From Lysobacter spongiicola DSM 21749 (GTDB lineage: Bacteria > Pseudomonadota > Gammaproteobacteria > Xanthomonadales > Xanthomonadaceae): a stretch of 64,000 nucleotides of DNA. Below are positions 54,325 through 63,591 of the stretch, in pieces; within the stretch, counting starts at the first letter, position 1, and every line of letters starts with the position of its first letter. Both the position numbers and the translations under genes were made by a program. Under the pieces are notes generated by a model. It ran no database searches. It had not been told where the DNA came from and saw nothing but the letters and a program-made list of their open reading frames with translations. The DNA lies in assembly GCF_900167055.1 (NCBI RefSeq), contig NZ_FUXP01000003.1, positions 124,001 through 188,000 on the forward strand. Direction: 5' to 3'.

Positions 54325-56796
54325 ATGGCCAAGAACCTCCTCATCGTCGAGTCCCCCGCCAAGGCCAAGACGATCAACAAGTACCTGGGCAAGGACTTCA
54401 TCGTCCTGGCCTCCTACGGTCACGTGCGTGACCTGGTGCCGAAGGAGGGCGCGGTGGATCCGGACGCCGGCTTCGCCATGCGCTACGACCTCATCGAGAA
54501 GAACGAAAAGCACGTCGAAGCCATCGCCAAGGCTGCCAGGAAGGCCGAAGCCGTCTTCCTCGCGACCGACCCGGATCGCGAGGGCGAGGCGATCAGCTGG
54601 CACATCGCGGAAATCCTGCGCGAACGCGGTCTGCTCGACGGCAAGCCGCTGCGGCGCGTGGTGTTCACTGAAATCACCCCCCGCGCGATCAGCGAGGCGA
54701 TGACCCGCCCGCGCGACATCGCCGCGCCGCTGGTCGACGCCCAGCAGGCGCGTCGGGCACTGGATTACCTGGTCGGCTTCAACCTTTCGCCGGTGCTGTG
54801 GCGCAAGGTGCAACGGGGGCTGTCGGCCGGCCGGGTGCAGTCGCCGGCACTGCGCATGATCGTCGAGCGCGAGGAAGAGATCGAAGCCTTCAAGGCGCGC
54901 GAGTACTGGTCGATCGAGGCCGAGTGCCAGCACCCGAGCCAGGCTTTCTCTGCGCGGCTGACCAAGCTCGACGGCAAGAAGTTCGAGCAGTTCACCATCA
55001 CCGACGGCGAGACCGCCGAAGCGGCCCGGCAGCGCATTGCCTCCGCGGCCAGTGGCGCGCTCCACGTCACCGACGTCACCAGCAAGGAACGCAAGCGCCG
55101 CCCGGCCGCGCCATTCACCACCTCCACGCTGCAGCAGGAGGCCGCGCGCAAGCTCGGCTTCACTACCAAGCGCACCATGCAGGTCGCGCAGAAACTGTAC
55201 GAAGGCGTGGCGCTGGGCGACGAAGGCACCGTCGGCCTGATCACCTACATGCGTACCGACTCGGTGGCGCTGTCGGTGGATGCGGTGGCGGAGATCCGCG
55301 ACGTGATCGCCCGGGACTACGGTACCGGTGCCGTGCCCGACCAGCCGAACGTCTACAAGTCCAAGTCCAAGAACGCGCAGGAGGCCCACGAAGCGGTGCG
55401 CCCCACGTCCGCGCTGCGTACGCCGGCTTCGGTGTCGCGTTTCCTGGAGGACGACGCCCGCCGGCTGTACGAGCTGGTGTGGAAGCGCGCGGTGGCCAGC
55501 CAGATGGTGCCGGCCACCCTCAACACGGTTTCAGTCGACCTTGCCGCCGGCAGCGAGCACAGCTTCCGCGTCTCCGGCACCACCGTGATCGATCCCGGCT
55601 TCCTGGCCGTCTACGAGGAAGGCAAGGACGCCAAGGCCGCCGACGCCGAGGACGAGGGCCGCAAGCTGCCGGCGATGAAGACCGGCGACCGCATCCCGCT
55701 CGACCGCATCCATGCCGACCAGCATTTCACCGAGCCGCCGCCGAGGTACTCCGAAGCGAGCCTGGTCAAGGCGCTGGAGGAATACGGTATCGGCCGTCCT
55801 TCGACCTACGCGTCGATCATCGCCACGCTCCTGTTCCGCAAGTACGTGGAGCTGGAGAACAAGCGCTTCCATCCCTCCGACGTCGGCCGGGCGGTGAGCA
55901 AGTTCCTGTCCAGCCACTTCACCCGCTACGTCGATTACGACTTCACCGCCAAGCTCGAGGATGAGCTGGATGCGGTGTCGCGCGGCGAGGAAGAATGGAT
56001 CCCGCTGATGGAGCGGTTCTGGAGCCCGTTCAAGGAGATGGTCGACGACAAGATGGAGTCGGTCGACCGCAGCGAGGCCACCGGTGCGCGCGAGCTTGGC
56101 ACCGACCCCAAGACCGGCAAGCCGGTGAGCGTGCGGCTGGGTCGCTACGGCCCCTACGCGGCGATCGGCAGCACCGCCGAGGATGCCGAGGACAAGCCGA
56201 AGTTCGCCTCGCTCCGCCCGGGGCAGAGCATGCACACGATTTCCCTGGAGGACGCGCTGGAGCTGTTCAAGCTGCCGCGCACCCTGGGCGAGCACAACGG
56301 CGAGGAGGTCAGCGTCGGCATTGGCCGCTTCGGGCCGTTCGCCAAGCGCGGCAGCGTGTACGCCTCGCTGAAGAAGGAGGACGACCCGTACAAGGTCGAC
56401 CTGGAGCGTGCGGTATTCCTGATCGAGGAAAAGGAAGAGATCGCGCGCAACCGGATCATCAAGGAGTTCGAGGGCAGCGACATCCAGGTCCTCAATGGCC
56501 GCTACGGCCCGTACATCAGCAATGGCCAGCTCAACGGCAAGATCCCGAAGGATCGCGAGCCGGCCTCGCTGACCCTGGAGGAAGTGACCAAGCTGTTGGA
56601 GGAAACCGGCAAGCCCGCCCGCGGGCGCTTCGGCAAGAAGGCCGCCAAGAAGGCCCCGGCGAAGAAGGCCGCGGCCAAGAAGGCGCCTGCCAAGAAGGCG
56701 ACGAAGAAAGCCGCGAAGAAGACAGCGAAGAAGGCCACCAAGAAAACGGCCAAGAAGACGACAAAGAAGACGGTCCCCAAAAAGACCGGCGCCTGA
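54325..56796 (+). CDS. topA: DNA topoisomerase I (type IA), Lys-rich C-terminal tail
   Basis: 823 residues from the ATG at 54325. TOPRIM domain (LLIVESPAKAKTI at 5, ATDPDREGEAISWH near 93) and the catalytic Tyr in GLITYMRTDSVAL (about 312). It relaxes negative supercoils. The C-terminal region has GRYGPY-type repeats but no Cys4 zinc ribbons, unlike E. coli TopA. The last 55 residues are AKK/PAKK repeats, a histone-like basic tail. The 249-base leader has TTGACA at 54177, without a -10 at proper spacing. REP follows nine bases after the stop. Confidence 0.97.
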   Translation: MAKNLLIVESPAKAKTINKYLGKDFIVLASYGHVRDLVPKEGAVDPDAGFAMRYDLIEKNEKHVEAIAKAARKAEAVFLATDPDREGEAISWHIAEILRERGLLDGKPLRRVVFTEITPRAISEAMTRPRDIAAPLVDAQQARRALDYLVGFNLSPVLWRKVQRGLSAGRVQSPALRMIVEREEEIEAFKAREYWSIEAECQHPSQAFSARLTKLDGKKFEQFTITDGETAEAARQRIASAASGALHVTDVTSKERKRRPAAPFTTSTLQQEAARKLGFTTKRTMQVAQKLYEGVALGDEGTVGLITYMRTDSVALSVDAVAEIRDVIARDYGTGAVPDQPNVYKSKSKNAQEAHEAVRPTSALRTPASVSRFLEDDARRLYELVWKRAVASQMVPATLNTVSVDLAAGSEHSFRVSGTTVIDPGFLAVYEEGKDAKAADAEDEGRKLPAMKTGDRIPLDRIHADQHFTEPPPRYSEASLVKALEEYGIGRPSTYASIIATLLFRKYVELENKRFHPSDVGRAVSKFLSSHFTRYVDYDFTAKLEDELDAVSRGEEEWIPLMERFWSPFKEMVDDKMESVDRSEATGARELGTDPKTGKPVSVRLGRYGPYAAIGSTAEDAEDKPKFASLRPGQSMHTISLEDALELFKLPRTLGEHNGEEVSVGIGRFGPFAKRGSVYASLKKEDDPYKVDLERAVFLIEEKEEIARNRIIKEFEGSDIQVLNGRYGPYISNGQLNGKIPKDREPASLTLEEVTKLLEETGKPARGRFGKKAAKKAPAKKAAAKKAPAKKATKKAAKKTAKKATKKTAKKTTKKTVPKKTGA

Positions 56797-56805
56797 CTGC
56801 GCTTC

Positions 56806-56882
56806 TGTAGGAGCGGCTTCAGCCGCGATCGGATGACTGGTCGCCCGCCGGCTCCACGATCGCGGCTGAAGCCGCTCCTACA
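56806..56882. repeat. REP pair between topA and tsaC
   Basis: Inverted pair of the main REP type, from 56806 to 56882, nine bases after the topA stop and 27 bases before tsaC. Confidence 0.93.
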
Positions 56883-56909
56883 AATGACCTTACCCGTTCG
56901 AACCCGGAC

Positions 56910-57467
56910 ATGAATCCCGACCTTGCCCCCGCCATCGCCGCCCTGCGAACCGGCGGCATCATCGCTTACCCCACCGAGGCGGTCTGGGGGCTGGGCTGTG
57001 ATCCGTTCGACCAGCATGCCGTCCAACGCCTGCTTGCGATCAAGCAGCGTCCGGTCGAGAAGGGACTGATCCTGCTGGCCGGGGATGTCGCCCAGCTTTC
57101 GGGCCTGGTGGACTGGGACGTCCTGCCGCCCGGTCGTCGCGAGCTCGTCCAGGCCAGCTGGCCCGGCCCGCATACCTGGGTGGTTCCGGCAACACCCAGG
57201 GTGCCGGCATGGGTCACCGGGGCGCACCGCGCGGTTGCGGTCCGCGTGAGCGCCCACCCGGTAGCGGCATCGCTGAGCCGCGGCTTCGGCGCTCCGCTGG
57301 TCTCGACCAGCGCCAACCTCTCCGGCCAGCCACCCGCACGCACGCGCGAAGCGCTGGACCCCGCACTGCTTTCAAAGATCGACGCGGTGACACCCGGGCA
57401 AGCCGGCGAGCTGGCGGCACCGACGCCGATCCGCGACGCCCGCGACCTCGGCATCCTGCGGAACTGA
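56910..57467 (+). CDS. tsaC: Threonylcarbamoyl-AMP synthase TsaC
   Basis: 185 residues, the short YrdC/TsaC form without a Sua5 domain. Motifs GGIIAYPTEAVWGLGCDPFD split over about 14-33, AIKQRPVEKGLILL (about 45-58) and LVSTSANLSGQP (about 130). It makes threonylcarbamoyl-AMP for the t6A base of ANN-decoding tRNAs. The usual place of this gene is after topA or dprA. Confidence 0.96.
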   Translation: MNPDLAPAIAALRTGGIIAYPTEAVWGLGCDPFDQHAVQRLLAIKQRPVEKGLILLAGDVAQLSGLVDWDVLPPGRRELVQASWPGPHTWVVPATPRVPAWVTGAHRAVAVRVSAHPVAASLSRGFGAPLVSTSANLSGQPPARTREALDPALLSKIDAVTPGQAGELAAPTPIRDARDLGILRN

Positions 57468-57521
57468 ATGCCACCACGGCGCCGGCTTTCCTGCCCGTCG
57501 CTCCCGGCGCAAGATGTCGGG

Positions 57522-58277
57522 ATGCTGCGCTCCGGACTCTCCATCGCCGTTTTGCTGATCGCGACGCTGGCGAGGCCCGCAGCGCCGGCGGCGGCCGCGG
57601 ATATCACCATTTACCGCTGCACCGGCCCCGATGGCGCCGTGACCCTGAGCGACGACCCGTGCCCGAAGGGCCAGCAGCAGGAGGCCCGGACCATGCAGAG
57701 ACCGGAGGATCCGCCGCCGCGCCCGGTCCTGCCGGCCGCCCCTGCGGCGGCCGCTCCCGAAACCAGCCGGCCCACCCCCGCGGTGCCGGTCCGGCGCGAG
57801 GTGGTGGTGGTCCATGCGCCACCACCGACCTATGAGTGCACCACGCCGGATGGCGAGGTCTACACCAGCGACAGCCCGGCGGGGAACCCGCGCTGGGTGC
57901 CGATGTGGACGCTGGGCTACCCGGTGTACCACGGTCCGTACCGTCCCCGCCCCGGGCTGCCCCCGGTGCGGCCGGCAGTATCCGGCGGTGACAACGGGCT
58001 GGTCTTCGACAACGTAGGTCGCCCGACGCCTCGGCCGCCCACGGGAGACGGGCTGCGTCCCGCGGCGCCCATCGGTTCGAACGCGCCCTACGGCGCTGGC
58101 ACATGGATCCGGGATCAGTGCCACCCGATCCCCCCGGCCGAGGTCTGCGAGCGGCTGCGGGACCGGTCACGTGAGCTGTGGCGCGGGTACAACAGCGCCC
58201 TGCAGAGTGAGCGGGAAGCGATCATTACGGAGCGCCGGGCCATCCAGGCCCGCCTCGACATGGAATGCCCTGAATGA
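57522..58277 (+). CDS. Exported DUF4124 domain protein, first of a pair
   Basis: About 251 residues from the ATG at 57522. Signal peptide (SIAVLLIATLARPAAPAAAA), then a DUF4124 motif ITIYRCTGPDGAVTLSDDPC (about 30-49), a Pro/Ala linker, and a second similar motif YECTTPDGEVYTSDSP (about 104). The C-terminal helix with two cysteines (DQCHPIPPAEVCERL) is not recognised. Probable periplasmic protein of unknown function; it overlaps the next gene by four bases. Confidence 0.8.
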   Translation: MLRSGLSIAVLLIATLARPAAPAAAADITIYRCTGPDGAVTLSDDPCPKGQQQEARTMQRPEDPPPRPVLPAAPAAAAPETSRPTPAVPVRREVVVVHAPPPTYECTTPDGEVYTSDSPAGNPRWVPMWTLGYPVYHGPYRPRPGLPPVRPAVSGGDNGLVFDNVGRPTPRPPTGDGLRPAAPIGSNAPYGAGTWIRDQCHPIPPAEVCERLRDRSRELWRGYNSALQSEREAIITERRAIQARLDMECPE

Positions 58278-58924
58278 ACCTCCCGCAATTCGGATCGGCC
58301 CTCCTGCTGGCCGGCCTCCTCGGAGGCGCCTCGAGCACCGTCCTGGCGCAGGACAGGGTGGTGATCTATCGCTGCACCGACGCCAGTGGCGAACTCACCG
58401 TACAGAACGACCAGCCCTGCCCGAAGGGCAGTCGCCAGGAGCGCCGGGTGATGGAGTCCGATCCGGTGCCAGTCATGCCCCCGGCCCCATCCGGCCCGGC
58501 TTCGCCACCGGCAGCTCCCGAGCCGGTCGGTCCCCTGGTGCCACTCGCGCCGATGCCGCAACCGGCAGCGGCTGCCGTGGATGCTGCGCCACCACCGGAA
58601 TCCGGTGAACCCCCGCCGCTGTTCGCCTGCCGCACCTGGGACGACCGACGCTACCTGCACGACGATGGCTCGCCGCCCGAACGCTGCGCGCCGCTACGCA
58701 CGCATGGACTGGATGGCAGCCGCACCGGCGGCGCGGGCGCGGCCTGCGAGGTGCGGCGCGACACCTGTGAAGCGGTATCGCAGGAAGACCTGTGCAACCA
58801 GTGGGCGGTCCGCCTGCGTGATGCGGAGGCGGACCTGCAATTCGGCCGGGGCGATGCCGGGACGGTGGCGGCCCTGGTGGAACGCGTCCGGACCGTCATC
58901 GCCGGCAGTCATTGCGCGCCCTGA
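58274..58924 (+). CDS. Exported DUF4124 domain protein, second of a pair
   Basis: 216 residues. Signal peptide ending VLAQD, then DUF4124 (VVIYRCTDASGELTVQNDQP, about 29-48), a Pro-rich linker and a C-terminal region with several cysteines (LFACRTWDDRRYLHDDGSPP, ACEVRRDTCEAV). It is a diverged paralogue of the upstream gene, to which it is translationally coupled. Function unknown. Confidence 0.8.
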   Translation: MNLPQFGSALLLAGLLGGASSTVLAQDRVVIYRCTDASGELTVQNDQPCPKGSRQERRVMESDPVPVMPPAPSGPASPPAAPEPVGPLVPLAPMPQPAAAAVDAAPPPESGEPPPLFACRTWDDRRYLHDDGSPPERCAPLRTHGLDGSRTGGAGAACEVRRDTCEAVSQEDLCNQWAVRLRDAEADLQFGRGDAGTVAALVERVRTVIAGSHCAP

Positions 58925-58948
58925 AGACGCCGGTTGCGTTCTCCGTCG

Positions 58949-59713
58949 TCAGCGGCTGCGCTTCCGCGCCGGCGCCTTCTTCACGACCCGGCTGGCCTTC
59001 GGCTTCTCCCTCACCCAGATCACCTGTTCGTCCCGGCGCACGTCGAACAGGCCGGTAGCCTCGATCAGGTCGCTCAACTTCCGGTACCCGTAGTTGCGCG
59101 GATCGAGCGAGGCCTGGTTACCGATCTGCTGCCCCACGGCGCCCAACTGCGCCCACCCGTCCTCCCCGCCGGCCGAGTCCACCGCACCCCGCAGCATCTG
59201 CAGCAGGCGCGCGTCCGACTGCAGTTCCGCCGTTCCCTTCGCCTCGGCCGCGGCAGTGGTTCCCGCATCCTGCCGTTGCCCAAGGGCTTCGACGTAGGTG
59301 AACTTCGAGCAGGCGTTGACGAAGGGTTCCGGCGTCTTCTTCTCGCCGAATCCGTAGACCTTGACGCCATCGGTGAGCAGGCGCATCACCAGTGGCGTGA
59401 AGTCGGCATCGCTCGACACGATCGCGAACCCGTCCAGGGTGCGCGCATACAAGAGGTCCATGGCATCGATGACCATCGCCATGTCCGAGGCGTTCTTGCC
59501 GCGGCTGTAGGCGAACTGCTGGACCGGCCGGATCGCGTACTGGTGCAGGCACGCTTCCCAGCCTTTCAGGTGCGGATTCTTCCAGTCGCCATAGGCGCGG
59601 CGCACGTTGGCGACGCCATAGCGGGCCACCTCGGCAAGGATTACGTCGACCTTGGCCGCAGGCGCATTGTCGGCGTCGATCAACAGGGCGATTCGCTTTT
59701 CATTCTCGGCCAT
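58949..59713 (-). CDS. NYN-domain protein with OST-HTH (LOTUS) domain
   Basis: About 254 residues from the ATG at 59713. The NYN (PIN-like) domain keeps the acidic residues in ALLIDADNAPAA (about 8-19), KNASDMAMVIDAMDL (about 72) and AIVSSDADFTPLV (about 95-107). An OST-HTH/LOTUS domain covers about 165-235 (RNYGYRKLSDLIEATGLFDV). Such proteins are predicted RNases or RNA-binding factors. The basic tail (KKAPARKRSR) supports nucleic-acid contact. Confidence 0.88.
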   Translation of the reverse strand: MAENEKRIALLIDADNAPAAKVDVILAEVARYGVANVRRAYGDWKNPHLKGWEACLHQYAIRPVQQFAYSRGKNASDMAMVIDAMDLLYARTLDGFAIVSSDADFTPLVMRLLTDGVKVYGFGEKKTPEPFVNACSKFTYVEALGQRQDAGTTAAAEAKGTAELQSDARLLQMLRGAVDSAGGEDGWAQLGAVGQQIGNQASLDPRNYGYRKLSDLIEATGLFDVRRDEQVIWVREKPKASRVVKKAPARKRSR

Positions 59714-59780
59714 CGGGTGGCTCCTCGGGAGACCCGTCGAGCCTAGCACCGGGCCTGGTGCGGCCGCCGCGCAAAAGCAA

Positions 59781-59802
59781 ACGGCCCGGTTTCCCGGGCC
59801 GT
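59781..59802 (-). terminator. rpoH terminator
   Basis: On the minus strand stem ACGGCCCGG with its complement and a GAAA tetraloop, followed by TTTGCTTTTGC. It lies 24 bases after the rpoH stop and is the best-formed terminator in the window. Confidence 0.85.
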
Positions 59803-59825
59803 CAGTTCAGCATGCACAGGCGGGA

Positions 59826-60719
<894 letters not shown>

Positions 60720-60729
60720 GTGGACAATA

Positions 60730-60756
60730 TTAGCAGTCGCGATGAGTGAGTGCTAA
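60730..60756. promoter_or_regulatory. CIRCE element (HrcA operator) upstream of rpoH
   Basis: On the minus strand TTAGCACTC-N9-GACTGCTAA. The CIRCE consensus is TTAGCACTC-N9-GAGTGCTAA, so 17 of 18 arm positions match and the spacer is exactly nine. It ends 11 bases before the rpoH ATG, in the leader of the gene. Confidence 0.88.
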
Positions 60757-60868
60757 GGGCATGAAAGGGGTTTCATCATCCCGTTCATAGAACAATAAGG
60801 CGCCCCATCGGGTGGATAAGACTGCCAGCGCGCGCGTAAGTTCCCGGTCAAGGCCCAGCGGCTGGACG

Positions 60869-60957
60869 TGTAGGAGCGACGTAAGTCGCGACACGCGTCA
60901 CCGCAGGTTTGCTGCGAGGGCCGGAAGGATCGCGGTCGCGACTTACGTCGCTCCTAC
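60869..60957. repeat. REP-like pair of a second type
   Basis: Inverted pair GTAGGAGCGACGTAAGTCGC ... its complement. It shares TGTAGGAGCG with the main type but has ACGTAAGT in place of GCTTCAGC. Its reverse half-site is part of the 3' end of ung and supplies its last codons. Confidence 0.9.
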
Positions 60958-61641
60958 CGGCGGCAGGGACCAGTCGATCGGTTTGCCGCCGCGGCGCACG
61001 AGGTACTCGTTGGCGGCCGAAAAGTGGCCACATCCGATGAAGCCACGGTGCGCCGAAAGCGGCGAAGGGTGCGGCGCCTTCAGCACCCGGTGGCGACTGC
61101 GATCGATCACCGCCCCCTTCTTCTGGGCGTAGCTGCCCCACAACATGAATACCAGGTCCTCGCGCTCCCGCGCCAGGGTTTCGATGACGTGGTCGGTGAA
61201 GCCCTCCCAGCCACGCCCCTGGTGCGCACCGGCCCGGCCCTCCTCCACCGTCATTACCGAGTTGAGCAACAGCACCCCCTGCCGGGCCCACGGCAGCAGG
61301 CACCCGTGGGCAGGCCTGGGGATCCCCAGGTCGCGCTCGATCTCCTTGTGGATGTTGACCAGGGACGGTGGCACCGGGACTCCGGGCCGTACCGAGAAGC
61401 ACAGGCCATGCGCCTGTCCGGCCCCGTGGTAGGGGTCCTGCCCGAGGATCACCACCCGCGTCGCGTCGAAAGGCGTGGCTTCGAAAGCCGAGAAGATCTC
61501 GGGGCCCGGCGGAAAGATCCTTGTGCCCTGCGCGCTGCGCTGACGCAGGAAAACCGACAGCTCACGCATGTCTTCGCGCTGCAGGTAGTCCCCGACGCGT
61601 GCTTTCCAGGTCGGCTCCAGCTTGATGCGTTCTTCGGTCAT
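60943..61641 (-). CDS. ung: Uracil-DNA glycosylase
   Basis: About 232 residues from the ATG at 61641 (ATG at 61647 possible). Family 1 UDG: water-activating Asp in [18 protein letters not shown] split near 58-75, uracil-binding Asn in [12 protein letters not shown] (about 117) and the Leu-intercalation loop with catalytic His in [12 protein letters not shown] (about 183). It removes uracil from DNA. The last four codons (Val-Gly-Ala-Thr) and the TAA lie inside a REP-like element, so the native end seems to be replaced. Confidence 0.96.
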   Translation of the reverse strand: MTEERIKLEPTWKARVGDYLQREDMRELSVFLRQRSAQGTRIFPPGPEIFSAFEATPFDATRVVILGQDPYHGAGQAHGLCFSVRPGVPVPPSLVNIHKEIERDLGIPRPAHGCLLPWARQGVLLLNSVMTVEEGRAGAHQGRGWEGFTDHVIETLAREREDLVFMLWGSYAQKKGAVIDRSRHRVLKAPHPSPLSAHRGFIGCGHFSAANEYLVRRGGKPIDWSLPPVGAT

Positions 61642-61699
61642 CGGCATGTTCCCGGAATGCACGCCAAGGCTTCTGTCCCATGGGGGACTTCCTTCGGGC

Positions 61700-61775
61700 G
61701 TAGGAGCGGCTTCAGCCGCGATCATGTCTCATTGGAGCGACCGGTCCCCGGGTCGCGGCTGAAGCCGCTCCTACA
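61700..61775. repeat. REP pair upstream of ung
   Basis: Inverted pair of the main REP type from 61700 to 61775, between the double-receiver gene (34 bases away) and ung. Confidence 0.92.
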
Positions 61776-61809
61776 CATCCGGGGAGCCCCTTGGGCAAGG
61801 CGGGCGCAG

Positions 61810-62637
61810 CTACGCCAGCTTCGAGAGGCGCAACTGGAACAGCGTCTTGGTCACCAGCAGGCGCTCCTCGATCGGCTTCAGCACGAGGTCGTTGGCGCCT
61901 GCACGCAATAGCGCGCTCTGGTTCTCCGGATTCGCGTCGCCGGTCATCACCAGCACCGGCAGCCGGCGCTTGCCATAGCCGTATTCCCGGCGCACGCGCT
62001 CCAGCAGGTCTTTTCCCTCGAGCTCGCCCTTCAGGTAGACGTCGGTCAGGATCAGGTCGGTGCCGATGTCTTCACCACCCCGGTGGCTTTCCAGGTGCTC
62101 GAGTGCTTCCTCGACGCCGACGAAGTGGAGCACCTCCATCTGCTGGCGCTCGAGCATGCGCTTGGTGGCCAGTGCGACCACCCGGCTGTCCTCCACGTAG
62201 AGCACGCGCGCCCCGGGTATCGACTCCGGCTGGACATAGCCGCGGATGAAGGCCGCCAGTGCGGTGTGGCCCAGCGACTTGTCGAAGTAGTCGGTCACGT
62301 CCTCGGTGAACTGCCGCGACTCCAGGTGCGACTGCGCATCACCCGAGACCACGATCACCGGCACGTAGGCCTGCCCGGCGGCCTCGCGCACTGCACGGGC
62401 CAGCTCGATGCCATCGCCGTCGGGCAGCGACAGCGAAGTGGTCACCAGGTCCACCGGGCCATCCGCCAGCGCGGCGCGGGCTTCGGCAATGCTCGCGCAT
62501 GCCAGCACCCGGGCGTTCTCCACTTCCTTCGCGAGCACGTCGCCGATCAGCTTGCGCACCAGCCGGGAACCGTCCACCACCATGATGCGAGGGGAGTCGG
62601 TCACCACGTGTCGCAGCTTTTCGGGGCCTTCGCTCAT
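61810..62637 (-). CDS. Response regulator with two receiver domains, first degenerate
   Basis: 275 residues: REC1 about 15-130 and REC2 about 143-275, without an output domain. REC2 has the acidic pair E149-D150 (YVEDSR), phosphorylated D199 (LILTDVYLKG) and a Lys near the C-terminus. REC1 keeps D22 and K120, but the phosphoacceptor position is Ser68 (VTTSLSLPDGDG), so it cannot be phosphorylated in the usual way. Four bases from ftsX on the same strand, with no kinase gene nearby. Confidence 0.88.
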   Translation of the reverse strand: MSEGPEKLRHVVTDSPRIMVVDGSRLVRKLIGDVLAKEVENARVLACASIAEARAALADGPVDLVTTSLSLPDGDGIELARAVREAAGQAYVPVIVVSGDAQSHLESRQFTEDVTDYFDKSLGHTALAAFIRGYVQPESIPGARVLYVEDSRVVALATKRMLERQQMEVLHFVGVEEALEHLESHRGGEDIGTDLILTDVYLKGELEGKDLLERVRREYGYGKRRLPVLVMTGDANPENQSALLRAGANDLVLKPIEERLLVTKTLFQLRLSKLA

Positions 62638-62640
62638 GTC

Positions 62641-63591
62641 TCAGGTATCCGTGGGGCGTGTCTGTCGCAGGTAGTGTCCGGTCACCAGGCCGGCGCCGAT
62701 CCAGCCAAGGACGCTGGCACCGACCACGATGAAGACGGCATGTTGCAGGCTGAAACCCTGCAGCGCGAATCCGCTGCCATAGCTGCGTGCCAGGTCCGCC
62801 AGCGGCGCGCGCAACGACAGGTCCGCGGCGGTCAGCAGGGCAAGCGCCAGTGCGCCGGCCACCGCTCCGTAGCACGCACCCAGGTAGAGGAATGGTCGGC
62901 GGATGAAGCCGTCGGTGGCGCCCAGCAGTTGCAGCACCTCGATTTCTTCGCGCCGCTGCTGGATGTCCAGCCGCACGGTGTTGCCGACCACCAGCAACGC
63001 GCCCAACCCCAGCATCGCCGCAAGCACCCAGGCCAGGCGACCGCCAAAGCGCAGCCAGCCGTCCAGCCGTTCACGCCAGGCGGCGTCGTGCTGCACGATG
63101 TCCGCCTCCGGCAATGCCTCCAGTGACTCGGCCAGGCCCTCGCCGGCGCCCGTCGGGACCACCAGCAACAGGCTCGGCAACGGATTGTCTTCCAGGCTCG
63201 CCAACGCCCCTCCCAGCCCGGAGCTCGCGCGCAACTCCTGCAGGCCCTGCTCCGGCGTCCTCAGCTCGACCTCGGCGATGTCGGGACGAGCGCGCAGCTG
63301 CTCGGCCAGCTCACGGGCGCGTGGCAGTTCCACCCCGGGCTGCAGGTACAGGCTGACGCGTCGCGCTTCCTGGACGTCGCCGGCGAACCGCTCCACGTTC
63401 GCCAGCGCCGCCCACAGGCCCAGCGGCAAAGCCAGCGCCACGCCCATCACGCCAATGGTGAGCAGGGTCGAGCCCGGCTTGCGCAGCATCCGGCCGAAGC
63501 TCGCCACCAAGCTGTAGACATGGTGGTCGAACCAGGTACCGAAGCGGTTGCGGCCGGGCTTGAGCCTTTCGTGGGGGGGGGCTGCACTCAT
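62641..63591 (-). CDS. ftsX: Cell division protein FtsX
   Basis: 316 residues. Four membrane helices (about 37-57, 188-210, 240-262 and 285-308) with a large periplasmic loop after the first one (about 60-185), as in FtsX. With FtsE it forms an ABC-type complex at the septum that controls peptidoglycan hydrolases. The ATG overlaps the ftsE stop (ATGA). A run of nine G on the plus strand (63573-63581) lies in its first codons. Confidence 0.95.
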   Translation of the reverse strand: MSAAPPHERLKPGRNRFGTWFDHHVYSLVASFGRMLRKPGSTLLTIGVMGVALALPLGLWAALANVERFAGDVQEARRVSLYLQPGVELPRARELAEQLRARPDIAEVELRTPEQGLQELRASSGLGGALASLEDNPLPSLLLVVPTGAGEGLAESLEALPEADIVQHDAAWRERLDGWLRFGGRLAWVLAAMLGLGALLVVGNTVRLDIQQRREEIEVLQLLGATDGFIRRPFLYLGACYGAVAGALALALLTAADLSLRAPLADLARSYGSGFALQGFSLQHAVFIVVGASVLGWIGAGLVTGHYLRQTRPTDT

